A DNA stretch of 64,000 nt from an uncultured Clostridia bacterium (GTDB taxonomy: Bacteria > Bacillota > Clostridia > TANB77 > CAG-508). Below, piece after piece: positions 8,373-17,071 of the stretch (its first letter is position 1; each line of letters starts with the position of its first letter). Under the pieces are notes generated by a model. The model searched no databases and was not told the origin of the DNA. It saw only the letters and a list, made by a program, of their open reading frames with translations. Position numbers and translations under genes: made by a program. The DNA lies in assembly GCA_934122235.1 (NCBI GenBank), contig CAKOWE010000005.1, forward strand, positions 1-64,000. The letters are read 5' to 3'.

Positions 8373-9347
8373 ATGATTGACAAAACTAAAAATCCTGAAT
8401 TTTTAAACTCATTTTTAGATTACTCTAGCGTTATTTTAAACAAGTCTCCTAATACAATAAAAGAATATAATTACGACTTAGTGAATTTTTTGAAATTTAC
8501 TAAGCATCATTTAGGAAAAACTACAGAAAAAGATTTTTCAAATATAAACATTACTGATATAAGTATTGAAGATATAAAAGAACTTAAACTTAATGATTTA
8601 CATTCATACCTAGCATATTTAAAAGATTATCATAATGCAAAACCAGCTACAAGAGCCCGAAAAGCAGCTTGTCTTAAAACGTTTTTCAATTATTTAACTG
8701 TTAAAACTAACCAATTAGAAATAAATCCAGCTCAAAATTTAGAATCACCAAAATTAGATAAACGCATACCTAAATATCTTTCTCTAGACGAAAGTAAAGA
8801 ATTACTTAATACTGTCCATGAAGAAGATAATAGAAATAACGAAAGAGATTACGCAATAATAACTATATTCTTAAATTGTGGCATTCGTTTAGCTGAACTA
8901 GTAAATATTAACATATCAGATATAAATTTTAGCGATAATAAACTTAACGTTATAGGAAAAGGTAATAAAGAACGTACTATTTATTTAAATAAAGCATGTA
9001 TCAAAGCAATTGAAGATTATATAAAAATAAGACCCAAAAATGCAATCAAAACAGATTCTCGTGATGCACTTTTTTTAAGTGAAAGACGTGAAAGAATTAG
9101 TCGTAGAACTGTGCAATATGTAGTAAAACGTGAATTGCAAAAAACAGGATTAGATATAAATAAATATTCTGTACATAAATTAAGGCATACAGCGGCCACA
9201 TTAATGTATCAATATGGTAATGTAGATATAAGAGCTTTACAAGAATTATTAGGTCACGAAAGCATTTCAACTACAGAAATATATACTCACGTAGATAATA
9301 GCCAAGTCAGAGCTGCTGTAGAAAGTAATCCTTTAGCTAATCTATAG
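8373..9347 (+). CDS. Tyrosine recombinase, XerC/XerD type
   Basis: 324 residues: SAM-like N-terminal DNA-binding domain (about 1-110) and catalytic domain with the usual tetrad, Arg in NCGIRLAEL, Lys in GKGNKERTIYL, HxxR in VHKLRHTAATL, His in LLGHESISTTEIYTHV with the Tyr nucleophile. GGAGGT precedes ATG 8373. This is the right length for a chromosomal Xer protein, and no integrase-specific arm or phage genes surround it. With the second Xer at 29871 it could form the chromosome-dimer resolution pair. Single-gene transcript on the plus strand. Confidence 0.85.
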   Translation: MIDKTKNPEFLNSFLDYSSVILNKSPNTIKEYNYDLVNFLKFTKHHLGKTTEKDFSNINITDISIEDIKELKLNDLHSYLAYLKDYHNAKPATRARKAACLKTFFNYLTVKTNQLEINPAQNLESPKLDKRIPKYLSLDESKELLNTVHEEDNRNNERDYAIITIFLNCGIRLAELVNINISDINFSDNKLNVIGKGNKERTIYLNKACIKAIEDYIKIRPKNAIKTDSRDALFLSERRERISRRTVQYVVKRELQKTGLDINKYSVHKLRHTAATLMYQYGNVDIRALQELLGHESISTTEIYTHVDNSQVRAAVESNPLANL

Positions 9348-9380
9348 AAATAATAAATTAAGAATTAAATTGTTTCATTC

Positions 9381-9665
9381 TTAATTTATTATTCGCAATT
9401 CTTGTCCTTCATATAAATCAGAATCTGTTAATTTGTTTATACTTTTAATATTATCAACAATTTCTCTTATATCTTTTCCTTTGTAATAATAATTATTTTT
9501 TTGTTCATTTTTAGCAATTTCCCATAAAGTTTCTCCATTTGACACATATATTGTTTTGTATTTTGGCTCATTATATGAAAATGTTGCTTTACATATAAAC
9601 ATAGATATAATTGCTATAATTATTAATATACCTCTAATAAATTTTTTCTTATTCTTGATTCTCAT
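9381..9665 (-). CDS. LysM-domain membrane protein, YneA-like cell-division suppressor
   Basis: 94 residues: a basic N-terminus, one membrane segment (ILIIIAIISMFICKATF) and an extracytoplasmic LysM domain beginning YVSNGETLWEIA and ending LYEGQELRIIN. This is the layout of YneA, which halts division during the SOS response in Bacillus. The call is strengthened by three SOS-box-like sites in its promoter. AGGAGG lies 6-8 bases before ATG 9665. Confidence 0.8.
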   Translation of the reverse strand: MRIKNKKKFIRGILIIIAIISMFICKATFSYNEPKYKTIYVSNGETLWEIAKNEQKNNYYYKGKDIREIVDNIKSINKLTDSDLYEGQELRIIN

Positions 9666-9681
9666 AGCATAACCTCCTATA

Positions 9682-9768
9682 CGAACATATTTTCTGTTTA
9701 TGTTGTAATTATAATACGAACATTTATTCTTGTCAATACTTTTTCAAAAAAATGTTCGTATTATAATT
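9682..9768 (-). promoter_or_regulatory. SOS-controlled promoter: three LexA-type boxes and a perfect 19-bp inverted repeat
   Basis: Minus-strand promoter TTGACA (9736-9731), 17 bases, TATAAT (9713-9708). Boxes resembling CGAACATATGTTCG lie at 9682-9695 (12/14), 9717-9730 (11/14, filling the spacer) and 9745-9758 on the other strand (11/14). The last two are halves of a perfect inverted repeat, AATTATAATACGAACATTT at 9707-9725 against 9750-9768. Confidence 0.8.
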
Positions 9769-9787
9769 GTTAGTATTTCTAATGTAT

Positions 9788-10367
9788 TCATAACAACATT
9801 GGTTGTATTTGCTCTTTATCTAATGCTTTTTTTATCGTATCAACTATATAATTAGAATCAAATACCAATGATCGTGGTTTGGTTATAGGATTATCTTGCC
9901 TAAACGGTACAAAGTATAGATGTTTCCTATTTAATAGCTTTCCTATGCTCTCTGCACTCCCGTGATAGTCCATCATTTGTAGATATAGCAATGACTAATG
10001 GATTTTCATTTCTTAAATGCGACTTTGCAGCCATTAAAACTGGAGTATCTGTTATTCCGTTCGCCATTTTTCCTAATGTATTACCACTGCAAGGTGCGAT
10101 TACCATTACATCAGTCAAATGCTTAGGTCCAATAGGTTCAGCTCCATCTATAGTATGAATAATTTCACTTTGAGTTATTTCTTTAATTTGGTTTATAAAA
10201 TCCTCTGCTTTTCCAAATTTAGTATTCATATTATGTGCATTAAAAGACATTATAGGTATAATTTTAGCTCCTTCATCTATCAATTTGATCATTTGTGGTA
10301 TAGTATTACTAAATGTACAAAAGGAACCAGTAAGTGCAAAGCCTATTTTTTTTCCTTCCAGTAACAT
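9788..10367 (-). CDS. spoVFB: Dipicolinate synthase subunit B, with in-frame CGG and +1 shift
   Basis: Flavoprotein-fold subunit of the enzyme making dipicolinate for the spore core. The N-terminal part reads KKIGFALTGSFCTF, then TDVMVIAPCSGNTLGKMANG and the frame leaves at NDGLS. After skipping the C of CGG (9962) the protein continues GSAESIGKLLNRKHLYFVPF to the normal C-terminus. The spliced product is 192 residues, the family length. ATG 10367 follows GGAGGAAC. No subunit A gene is visible nearby, which is unusual because spoVFA normally precedes it. Confidence 0.85.
9960..9962 (-). other. Putative +1 frameshift site CGG in spoVFB
   Basis: Minus-strand codons CTA TCA CGG GAG. The 0 frame ends 11 codons later; dropping the C gives GGG AGT GCA and the family sequence. 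Codon 136 of the gene. Confidence 0.8.
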
Positions 10368-10490
10368 ATATATTTAGTTCCTCCTTTCGTTTGTATATAT
10401 TATATACTATGAAATTATGTTAAGTTTTGTACACTATATAATAGTATATATAATAATATTTTTACTGTACTTGGCGTGTACATAACGTAA

Positions 10491-10519
10491 TTGACTTTTT
10501 AATTATTTTAATATATAAT
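10491..10519 (+). promoter_or_regulatory. Promoter of the 10564 gene
   Basis: TTGACT (10491-10496), 17 bases, TATAAT (10514-10519), about 45 bases before the start codon. Confidence 0.7.
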
Positions 10520-10563
10520 TATTAAATTCCATTTAATAAAATGTGACATCTAGGAGGTATATA

Positions 10564-10866
10564 ATGTCAAATTTATCTTTACCTATTCATAACAATTATG
10601 AATTACGGAGTATGATTATTCAAATTATTTATGAACAAAAAGATGAGAGCTTTACATTGGACTCTATAGTTTCTACTGTTTCTGGACGCATACTGCCAAG
10701 TCACTTTAAGGAACAAGGTTATTGTCCGCTTTCTCCTACCAATGAAGCTTACATGATAACACCAAATAGAGTTTATATAAAATCATGTGTTGAAAGCATA
10801 ATAACCGATTTCATTAAAACGGGTCAAGTAGCTCAAATCAACAATTTTTACTATGTTCTTAAGTAA
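10564..10866 (+). CDS. Hypothetical protein, 100 residues, single-gene cassette
   Basis: Not recognised. The product is soluble with two Ile-rich helical stretches (MIIQIIYE and CVESIITDFI) and a C-terminal NNFYYVLK; a small winged-helix fold is possible but unproven. ATG 10564 is preceded by AGGAGG; the GTG at 10543 would include that site and is rejected. It has its own promoter and terminator. Codon 15 is CGG, which must be read as Arg: a +1 shift there meets TGA after one codon. Base use is slightly less AT-biased than the neighbours. Confidence 0.65.
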   Translation: MSNLSLPIHNNYELRSMIIQIIYEQKDESFTLDSIVSTVSGRILPSHFKEQGYCPLSPTNEAYMITPNRVYIKSCVESIITDFIKTGQVAQINNFYYVLK

Positions 10867-10883
10867 GAAACCTAGACATTTTA

Positions 10884-10911
10884 GCGAATTGCCTTTTATT
10901 AGGTAATTCGC
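10884..10911 (+). terminator. Terminator of the 10564 gene
   Basis: GCGAATTGCC/GGTAATTCGC arms (10884-10893, 10902-10911) followed by ATTTTTTATTT. Confidence 0.75.
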
Positions 10912-11050
10912 ATTTTTTATTTCCCCAAAAAGTGCACTTTACGAATTCCATAAACACTTTCTACACTATGTAAATTGCAATTATACTATTTCTATCTTTT
11001 TATTCTCACTTGTTTCTATGTGACATATATTATTGTAGGAGGACTTTATT

Positions 11051-11692
11051 ATGAATATAATAGAAAAAAGTGAATTAAGTAACAAACTTAAATACAAAAG
11101 CACTGTTATTCTTACTTATAAAATCCAATATCCACAAATAAATTCATCTAATTATGAACTTGGAAAAAATGTTTTTAATCAATATAACAAAGAAAAAGCT
11201 ATTCAATTAGAGAAACAAATCACAAATGAATTATTTAAAGAAGCTAAGGAATTATATGATTATAATTCTTCTCATGGCTATCCAATTATGGTTTATGAAA
11301 TCTTATTAACTTATAGCATAACTTATAACAAAGGCTTTATTATAAGTTTATATTCTGATTTGTATGAATTTGTTGGAGGCGCACATGGAACAACACTTAG
11401 AAATTCTCAAAATTGGGATTTGCACACTGGTGTCCAACTTCCACTTGCATATTTTTATCCTAATAATTCTTACTATATAATTGATATACTGAAAGAAATT
11501 AATTCACAAATAAAAGAACAAATTGAAAATGGAAGTAATCAGTATTTTGACAATTATTGTGAATTAGTTTTAGAAACTTTTAAATTAGATAATTATTATT
11601 TAACAAAAAACGCATTAGCTATATTTTTCCAACAATATGATATAGCACCATATTCAAGTGGAATTCCAATTTTCTATATAAAGTATAATTAA
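11051..11692 (+). CDS. DUF3298/DUF4163-like protein, cytoplasmic form
   Basis: 213 residues with the pattern of RsiV/PdaC-type domains: a strand-rich N-terminus, the YEFVGGAHGTT motif with NWDLHTGVQLPL, then an ELVLETF helix and the NALAIFFQQYDIAPYSSGIP segment that ends DUF3298 domains. Unlike RsiV it has no membrane segment or signal peptide, so its site of action is unclear. AGGAGG precedes ATG 11051. It converges on the clostripain gene with a shared terminator. A related domain, membrane-anchored, is encoded at 13830-14732. Confidence 0.7.
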   Translation: MNIIEKSELSNKLKYKSTVILTYKIQYPQINSSNYELGKNVFNQYNKEKAIQLEKQITNELFKEAKELYDYNSSHGYPIMVYEILLTYSITYNKGFIISLYSDLYEFVGGAHGTTLRNSQNWDLHTGVQLPLAYFYPNNSYYIIDILKEINSQIKEQIENGSNQYFDNYCELVLETFKLDNYYLTKNALAIFFQQYDIAPYSSGIPIFYIKYN

Positions 11693-11703
11693 ATTTTCAT
11701 TAT

Positions 11704-11744
11704 AAGTAAAAAACTGTTGTATAAAATACAACAGTTTTTTACTT
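11704..11744. terminator. Bidirectional terminator
   Basis: Perfect 19-base arms (11704-11722 and 11726-11744) containing AAAAAACTGTTGTA, between the convergent genes ending at 11692 and 11747. Confidence 0.85.
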
Positions 11745-11746
11745 AT

Positions 11747-13663
11747 TTAAAATATTACAGCCTCTGTATAGTACTCATTATTATATATATCTGTTATTTT
11801 ATAATATACATATAATGGTCCATCCTCGATTTCTGTATAATTTACTTCTATCCCCTTATCATCTACCTGTATTTTGTCTCCTAATATGTAACTATTCTCA
11901 TATTCTCCATCATATGTATAATAATCACATATAAATTCAATCTTATCTCCTATTTCTATCTTTCTTAATCCTTTAGAATTAATTGTTGTATTTCCATATT
12001 GATTTTCAAGTTCTGCTCCTAATACTATTCCTTGTGGATTTTTTTCGTTCCATAATATTATTAAATTTGCCTCAGTATCATTTAATAATATTCTTATTTT
12101 GCCTTTTGAATATTTATCGGTTGATTCATATGTGTAAAATGGAACAATTTGGTCATTTATTGAAACCCATAATCTATCAAATGTAACTTTTAAATCTCCA
12201 TCCTCATCTACTTCAAAATAATCATCACTTCCAAGATCTATATATCCTTCTCCATCATCAAACATTAACTCACATGTAATGTTTGTTATATTTTCCCAGT
12301 CTTCATCTGATATTTCTAAAGCATAATATTCTCCTTTATCTATTATCTCTAGTTCTTGGTATTTGTTTTCTTCATAGGTTTCTTGATTAGCATTTATTAT
12401 TTGTTCATCATACCAATCATATTGTTCATAATTTTCATTAATAGAATAAGTGTGTGAATTAATTTTATATGTTTTTTCTTTTCCTCCTACTAATTGATTA
12501 ACAAATTTTGTAATTGTTCTTGTGTATCTTTCGTCTATGCCAATATTTTTATATATTTTTATCATATCTTTAAAATATGATAAATCTGTATATGGTATAT
12601 AAATTGATATTCCGTATGTATTTTCTACCAAGTCGGTATTTCGATAATATACAACTGTTTCTTTGATTTGGTTTATTAATTTTTCACTCACATTATTATC
12701 AATTTGTTTTGCAAAATCCATTAAATCAATTATATCGTATTCTCCTTCAGCAAAGGATTTAGTTTTTCCAATTGCTTTTGAAACAACTGCAAATTGATTT
12801 TGATTTAATTTTTCAGTTTCTATTTTTTCCATAAACTCATATAAAGCATTATATAAATCATCTATTTTATTTAAATCTATAACGCTTAAAGTTGCATCTC
12901 CAAAATCAAACAAGCCATTATTACTTTCAATAAATTTATCTACTATTGTTTGTGCTATTTCCACTGTATCCGCTGAAGTATTGCTAGATAATTTATTTAG
13001 GAAGCTTTTATATTCCCAGCCCGTTCCAGGCTCAGTTTCTTCGGAAGCTATTAAATAATTTGCATAATCTTTTATACTATAAGCAGTTTCTACATTAGCC
13101 ATTAAGCAAGCATCAAATCCAATAAATTCAAACTTAACTTGTGAATATTCCAACGCTTCTTTTAATTCATCTATTGTTAATGTATCATCATCTATTGCAT
13201 TTTCATCATACCCAAAACCACTAATAGCTCCACCACCATGATCCCATAATATTAAACCAAATTTATCAGCAGGATATTCATTTTTACAATAAGTTATAAA
13301 ATTTATAAGTGTCTCTGGTTTTGTCATTTCTTGCATTCCCAAATCATTATTAACTAAACATAACTCTTTATTTTCGACTTTATATATTTGATTAGAGTTG
13401 TCAGATATTCCATAATTCTGCCACTCTGTTGTTCCACCAGTTTCTATAAGTAAATTTATCTTGCTGTCAACTGTTGCACTTAGCATTTCTGTAATATCGT
13501 CCGTAGCACATCCATTTTCAGACTCTAAGTCAGATGCACACATATATACCATTAATGTATATGTATCAGTTCCTGAATTTTCTATTTTTTCTTCATCAAG
13601 TAGTAAAACTAATATTACTATTATAATAATTGCTATAATTCCTGTTTTTAATATTTTTTTCAT
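11747..13663 (-). CDS. Clostripain-like cysteine peptidase (family C11)
   Basis: 638 residues. An N-terminal membrane segment (IIAIIIIVILVLLL) anchors or exports it. The C11 core has MVYMCASDLES, the catalytic His in ILWDHGGG and the catalytic Cys in IGFDACLMANVETAY, then ASEETEPGTGWEY. The C-terminal 250 residues are acidic, strand-rich and not recognised. The anchor suggests cell-surface proteolysis. It lies downstream of a membrane-anchored DUF3298-like gene on the same strand but behind that gene's terminator. Confidence 0.88.
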   Translation of the reverse strand: MKKILKTGIIAIIIIVILVLLLDEEKIENSGTDTYTLMVYMCASDLESENGCATDDITEMLSATVDSKINLLIETGGTTEWQNYGISDNSNQIYKVENKELCLVNNDLGMQEMTKPETLINFITYCKNEYPADKFGLILWDHGGGAISGFGYDENAIDDDTLTIDELKEALEYSQVKFEFIGFDACLMANVETAYSIKDYANYLIASEETEPGTGWEYKSFLNKLSSNTSADTVEIAQTIVDKFIESNNGLFDFGDATLSVIDLNKIDDLYNALYEFMEKIETEKLNQNQFAVVSKAIGKTKSFAEGEYDIIDLMDFAKQIDNNVSEKLINQIKETVVYYRNTDLVENTYGISIYIPYTDLSYFKDMIKIYKNIGIDERYTRTITKFVNQLVGGKEKTYKINSHTYSINENYEQYDWYDEQIINANQETYEENKYQELEIIDKGEYYALEISDEDWENITNITCELMFDDGEGYIDLGSDDYFEVDEDGDLKVTFDRLWVSINDQIVPFYTYESTDKYSKGKIRILLNDTEANLIILWNEKNPQGIVLGAELENQYGNTTINSKGLRKIEIGDKIEFICDYYTYDGEYENSYILGDKIQVDDKGIEVNYTEIEDGPLYVYYKITDIYNNEYYTEAVIF

Positions 13664-13746
13664 TTAACCACTCCTTTTACATTTTATTCTTAATTTGTTT
13701 TATTATATCTTACTATAAAGAACTGGTCAATAATTGCATAAAAAAA

Positions 13747-13788
13747 TGCATTTACAAATGTTATACAAAAAACTAACTTTTGTAAATG
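13747..13788 (-). terminator. Terminator of the 13830 gene
   Basis: GCATTTACAAA/TTTGTAAATGC arms (13747-13757, 13778-13788), then seven T on the minus strand. Confidence 0.75.
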
Positions 13789-13829
13789 CCCTTCAAAACA
13801 AGTATATTTTATTAATCATTATTATTTGT

Positions 13830-14732
13830 TTAGATAATTACTTCTATTATGTGATTATAACTTTCTCCTCCATCCATTGCATATATATTAGCTACAACAC
13901 ATATATTTCCATTTGCATTTAAAAACATTGGAACTTTTTTTGCTGAACAGTTACTACTTGAAATAGTTAGTTGAAGCTGCTCATCATAAAAATTGGCTCT
14001 TTCTTGTATTTCTGTTTTTGGCCATTGTAAGGTTTGCACATCATCTTTAGTACCATATTCTTCTATAAATTTTGCTTTATATAATTCTTTCAATTTATTT
14101 TCTAAATCAGATTCTTTTACCTGTTTTAATTTAATTAAATCTAAATTTTCTATTACTGTACCATCATATATATCTACATTGTATACTTTGTATACTTTTA
14201 ATCCACCGGTATGCAAGGTTTCTATAACTAATGATAAAATATTATTATTAATATATGCATTATATTTTATTTCCATTATACTTAGAGTATAAAATTTATT
14301 ATCTTTTTCTATAGACTGATATTCTGCTAATACCTCCTCTAAGTCAGTTTTGTAATATTTTTCTATTTCATTATTTATTGTATCAATATTTTTTAAATTA
14401 ATATTAATATATGGAATTTTATATGAATATTGATTTGCTAAAGTTATTTCATATGAAGAATATACAATTTCTTTACTCTCATCTAATTTATTAACTTTTT
14501 TGATTTGAGTATTTTCATTTTCTTTCTGTTCTGTTTTAGCAGTTGGCGTTTGTACTACTGGTGATTGGATACTAAATGTTTCTGAAACTGGATTTTCTTT
14601 ATAATTATTTGTACTATCGTCTGAATTATTATGGCTTACTACGTTAAAATAATAAATTGCTCCTATTGTAATTAATATAAGAATGCATAATACTATACTT
14701 ATAATGATAATTTTTGTCTTTTTATTTTCCAT
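13830..14732 (-). CDS. Membrane-anchored DUF3298-like protein
   Basis: 300 residues: a short basic N-terminus, one membrane segment (IIIISIVLCILILITIGAIYY), a low-complexity Ser/Thr/Asn/Glu linker to about residue 85, and an extracytoplasmic domain. The domain includes SIMEIKYNAYIN and VIETLHTGGLKVYKVYNVD, then a charged DLIKLKQVKESDLENKL helix. It resembles the RsiV/DUF3298 family in layout but lacks the GGAHG motif (HTGG instead). A Bacillus-type AGGAGG precedes the start. Function unknown; possibly a sensor or peptidoglycan-related protein. Confidence 0.6.
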   Translation of the reverse strand: MENKKTKIIIISIVLCILILITIGAIYYFNVVSHNNSDDSTNNYKENPVSETFSIQSPVVQTPTAKTEQKENENTQIKKVNKLDESKEIVYSSYEITLANQYSYKIPYININLKNIDTINNEIEKYYKTDLEEVLAEYQSIEKDNKFYTLSIMEIKYNAYINNNILSLVIETLHTGGLKVYKVYNVDIYDGTVIENLDLIKLKQVKESDLENKLKELYKAKFIEEYGTKDDVQTLQWPKTEIQERANFYDEQLQLTISSSNCSAKKVPMFLNANGNICVVANIYAMDGGESYNHIIEVII

Positions 14733-14817
14733 ATTTTATTCCTCCTATATTTTTTAATAAGTATATCATATCGATTAATATTTTACAACGTGCATTGCTA
14801 ATTGGATTTTAAAATAT

Positions 14818-14846
14818 TTGTAAAATTTGCAATCTTATGTTATAAT
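14818..14846 (+). promoter_or_regulatory. Promoter of the HD-hydrolase gene
   Basis: TTGTAA (14818-14823), 17 bases, TATAAT (14841-14846), with a leader of about 75 bases before AAGGAGG. Confidence 0.7.
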
Positions 14847-14926
14847 TAGATTATGTAAATTAATCAATTCTTCCTTTCGAGACTACATGTAACGACAGGA
14901 TGACAAATATTTTTAAGGAGGACATT

Positions 14927-16093
14927 ATGTTACACTTAAACTACAAGCAGCTCAAAGCTGCAAATGAGGTTTTCAGACGGTTGAACAAACTTCGTCGCTG
15001 GACTAGCATTATCTCAAAAGGCACTTACAACGAACTCAACAAGCAGGCTTTAAATTGCATCATCGCATATATCCTAGCTTGTTTCGTTGAAGAATCCGGT
15101 GAGCTTGTTGTATGGGAGCGTTTCCCAAAAATTGCTCTCTACAGAGCATTTCAGAAAATTTATATTGTGTTTAACACACCTGAGTTTAAATACAATGAAA
15201 TTTTTGAACTCGGCAACATCAGTAAAACTCAGTTTCATATGACAACCAGGGAAAAAATCATAGCAGAATCTGACGAAGAATTTGCTGACTTTTTGTGTGA
15301 AGCCATTGGCACTTACGAAGAAACCATTTACAAAGCTGCTACTAAAGTTGCAACTTACATTGAATTGCAAGAATTGGAACGTCAATGTCCCTCAACGCTT
15401 TACCACAAGAAGCTCAAAGATATTCTTAATGCCCTGAAGACATATGATAAACTTCCTGGAATGGATGTGCTTTTAGATGTAGACAGTAACATTTTTAAGC
15501 TTCTTCAGTTCATTTCCAACTCCGGTTTACGTCATCACTTAAGATGGTGTGAGATTGGATACCTACAGGAATGCTCTATTCTTGGACACCTCTTCGACAC
15601 CGCTTGTTTCTCTTACTTCATGAGTCTTGAACTTGAACCGAGCAATGAAAGGCTTGCCACAGACAGGTTCTTTATGGGAATCTATCACGATTTGGCGGAA
15701 GCATGGACAACAGATATTCCTTCACCTATAAAGGATTATATCGTTGGTTTCCGTGATGCTTGCGAGCAATACGAACAGAAAATTCTTGAGGAACAGGTAT
15801 ACTCAAAAATGCCTGATTTCATGAAGGAAAAGATGAGAGCAGTAATGTTCGAAGATGAATCAAACATCGCTAAACACAAAGCACTTATTAAAGGTGGCGA
15901 CTATCTCTCTGCTGATTCTGAATGCTGGAGGCAGTATGTACTTGGATCTAGAGATCCGTACTTTAAGAAAGCAATGGATAGAAGACTTGACGGAATCAAG
16001 AGTGGCAAAGTTACCTTAACTCCGTGTTGTAAAATGCTGTTCGACTATTTCAGAAGCTACGCTAATAAACTTCATCTGGAAGACTTAGAGTAA
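14927..16093 (+). CDS. HD-domain hydrolase, YfbR-like, in a compositionally atypical cassette
   Basis: 388 residues. The second half is an HD phosphohydrolase: LRHHLRWCEIGYLQ, HLFDTACF, the HD pair in GIYHDLAEAW and TDIPSPIKDY, matching the HD..E..GDIPTPVK pattern of YfbR-type nucleotidases. The first 200 residues are helical and unrecognised. ATG 14927 follows AAGGAGG; an earlier ATG at 14900 has no site. Codon use (CTC, CTT, TTC, AAG, GGC) is visibly richer in GC than the neighbours, which points to transfer. Codon 18 is an in-frame CGG needed as Arg; a +1 shift there gives TGA at once. Confidence 0.75.
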   Translation: MLHLNYKQLKAANEVFRRLNKLRRWTSIISKGTYNELNKQALNCIIAYILACFVEESGELVVWERFPKIALYRAFQKIYIVFNTPEFKYNEIFELGNISKTQFHMTTREKIIAESDEEFADFLCEAIGTYEETIYKAATKVATYIELQELERQCPSTLYHKKLKDILNALKTYDKLPGMDVLLDVDSNIFKLLQFISNSGLRHHLRWCEIGYLQECSILGHLFDTACFSYFMSLELEPSNERLATDRFFMGIYHDLAEAWTTDIPSPIKDYIVGFRDACEQYEQKILEEQVYSKMPDFMKEKMRAVMFEDESNIAKHKALIKGGDYLSADSECWRQYVLGSRDPYFKKAMDRRLDGIKSGKVTLTPCCKMLFDYFRSYANKLHLEDLE

Positions 16094-16114
16094 ATAAGTT
16101 GTAACCACAAAAGT

Positions 16115-16146
16115 AACCCCCTATTTCTTATTAGATTTAGGGGGTT
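16115..16146 (+). terminator. Terminator of the HD-hydrolase gene
   Basis: AACCCCCTA/TAGGGGGTT arms (16115-16123, 16138-16146) then TTACTTT. Confidence 0.8.
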
Positions 16147-16167
16147 TTACTTTAAATTTTACACTTT

Positions 16168-16803
16168 TTATTGCTTTCCACAATCGCAATCATTAACGTT
16201 ATCTTGATTCATATTACAAGTATTATTCATATAGAATTTTCTTTCTGCTAATTTATCCTGTACTCCTCTTAATGCTTCTCCGAATCTTTGGAAGTGAACT
16301 ATTTCTCTTTCCCTCAAAAAACGAAGTGGATCTATAACATCAGGTTCGTCTCTACATAAATCTATTAATTTCTCATAAGTTGCTCTAGCTTTTTGCTCTG
16401 CTGCTAAATCTTCTTGTAAATTTGCAATAGGATCTCCTTTACAAGCTATATAAGAAGCTGTAAATGGGACTCCTGCAGCAGATTGAGGATACACATCAAG
16501 TCCATGATCTGTGTAATATGGTGATAAACCTGCTTTTTCTATTTCTTCTATAGTTGCTCCTTGTGTTAATTGGTGAACTATAGAACCTACCATTTCTAAG
16601 TGAGCAAGTTCTTCAGTTCCAATATCGTTTAATATTGCTTTTGCATTTTGATCTGGCATTCCAAATCTTTGTGATAAATATCTTAAAGAAGCTGCAAGTT
16701 CTCCATCAGGTCCTCCATATTGAGATATAATAACTTTTGCTAGTCTTGGATTTGGACATTTTATATTTACTGGATATTCTAATCTCTTATCATAACTCCA
16801 CAT
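16168..16803 (-). CDS. cotJC: Spore coat protein CotJC, manganese-catalase family
   Basis: 211 residues, close to the family length. It has the ferritin-like helices of Mn catalases: GELAASLRYLSQRF, GTEELAHLEMVG, DLAAEQKARATYE and REIVHFQRFGEAL supply the Glu/His metal ligands. The sequence after KFYMNN is a short Cys-rich tail (CNMNQDNVNDCDCGKQ) beyond the usual end. It is the last gene of cotJABC, made in the mother cell and placed in the spore coat. GAAGGAG precedes the ATG, and the cotJB stop is adjacent. Confidence 0.95.
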   Translation of the reverse strand: MWSYDKRLEYPVNIKCPNPRLAKVIISQYGGPDGELAASLRYLSQRFGMPDQNAKAILNDIGTEELAHLEMVGSIVHQLTQGATIEEIEKAGLSPYYTDHGLDVYPQSAAGVPFTASYIACKGDPIANLQEDLAAEQKARATYEKLIDLCRDEPDVIDPLRFLREREIVHFQRFGEALRGVQDKLAERKFYMNNTCNMNQDNVNDCDCGKQ

Positions 16804-16804
16804 A

Positions 16805-17071
16805 TTAATTTAATTCTCCTTCCCATGGCCAAGGTTCTTCTAACCATCTCCACTTATTGCAAGGGAATTTTATAGTTAGTGGTCCATACATTTTTTGATA
16901 TTTGTCTTCTAAGTCTTTCACAACTTTACAATATTCATTATGCAAGCATAATGCTTTTCTATCATCGGGATGTGTATCTAAATATAAAGCAAGCTCAATT
17001 ATTGAAAAATTGTATTCTTTTATTTTCATTAACATTTCTTCTCTTGTTTGTTCTATACAATTGTTATGCAT
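16805..17071 (-). CDS. cotJB: Spore coat protein CotJB
   Basis: 88 residues with the CotJB pattern: TREEMLMKIKEYNFSIIELA, LYLDTHPDDRKAL, and the aromatic tail WRWLEEPWPWEGELN. It overlaps cotJA by 8 bases, and its GGGGAGG site lies inside the cotJA end, so translation is coupled. Confidence 0.95.
   Translation of the reverse strand: MHNNCIEQTREEMLMKIKEYNFSIIELALYLDTHPDDRKALCLHNEYCKVVKDLEDKYQKMYGPLTIKFPCNKWRWLEEPWPWEGELN

Noticed and set aside
8373..9347. Phage or integrative-element integrase
   Set aside because: Length and motifs fit chromosomal Xer proteins, and no phage genes, att repeats or tRNA lie beside it.
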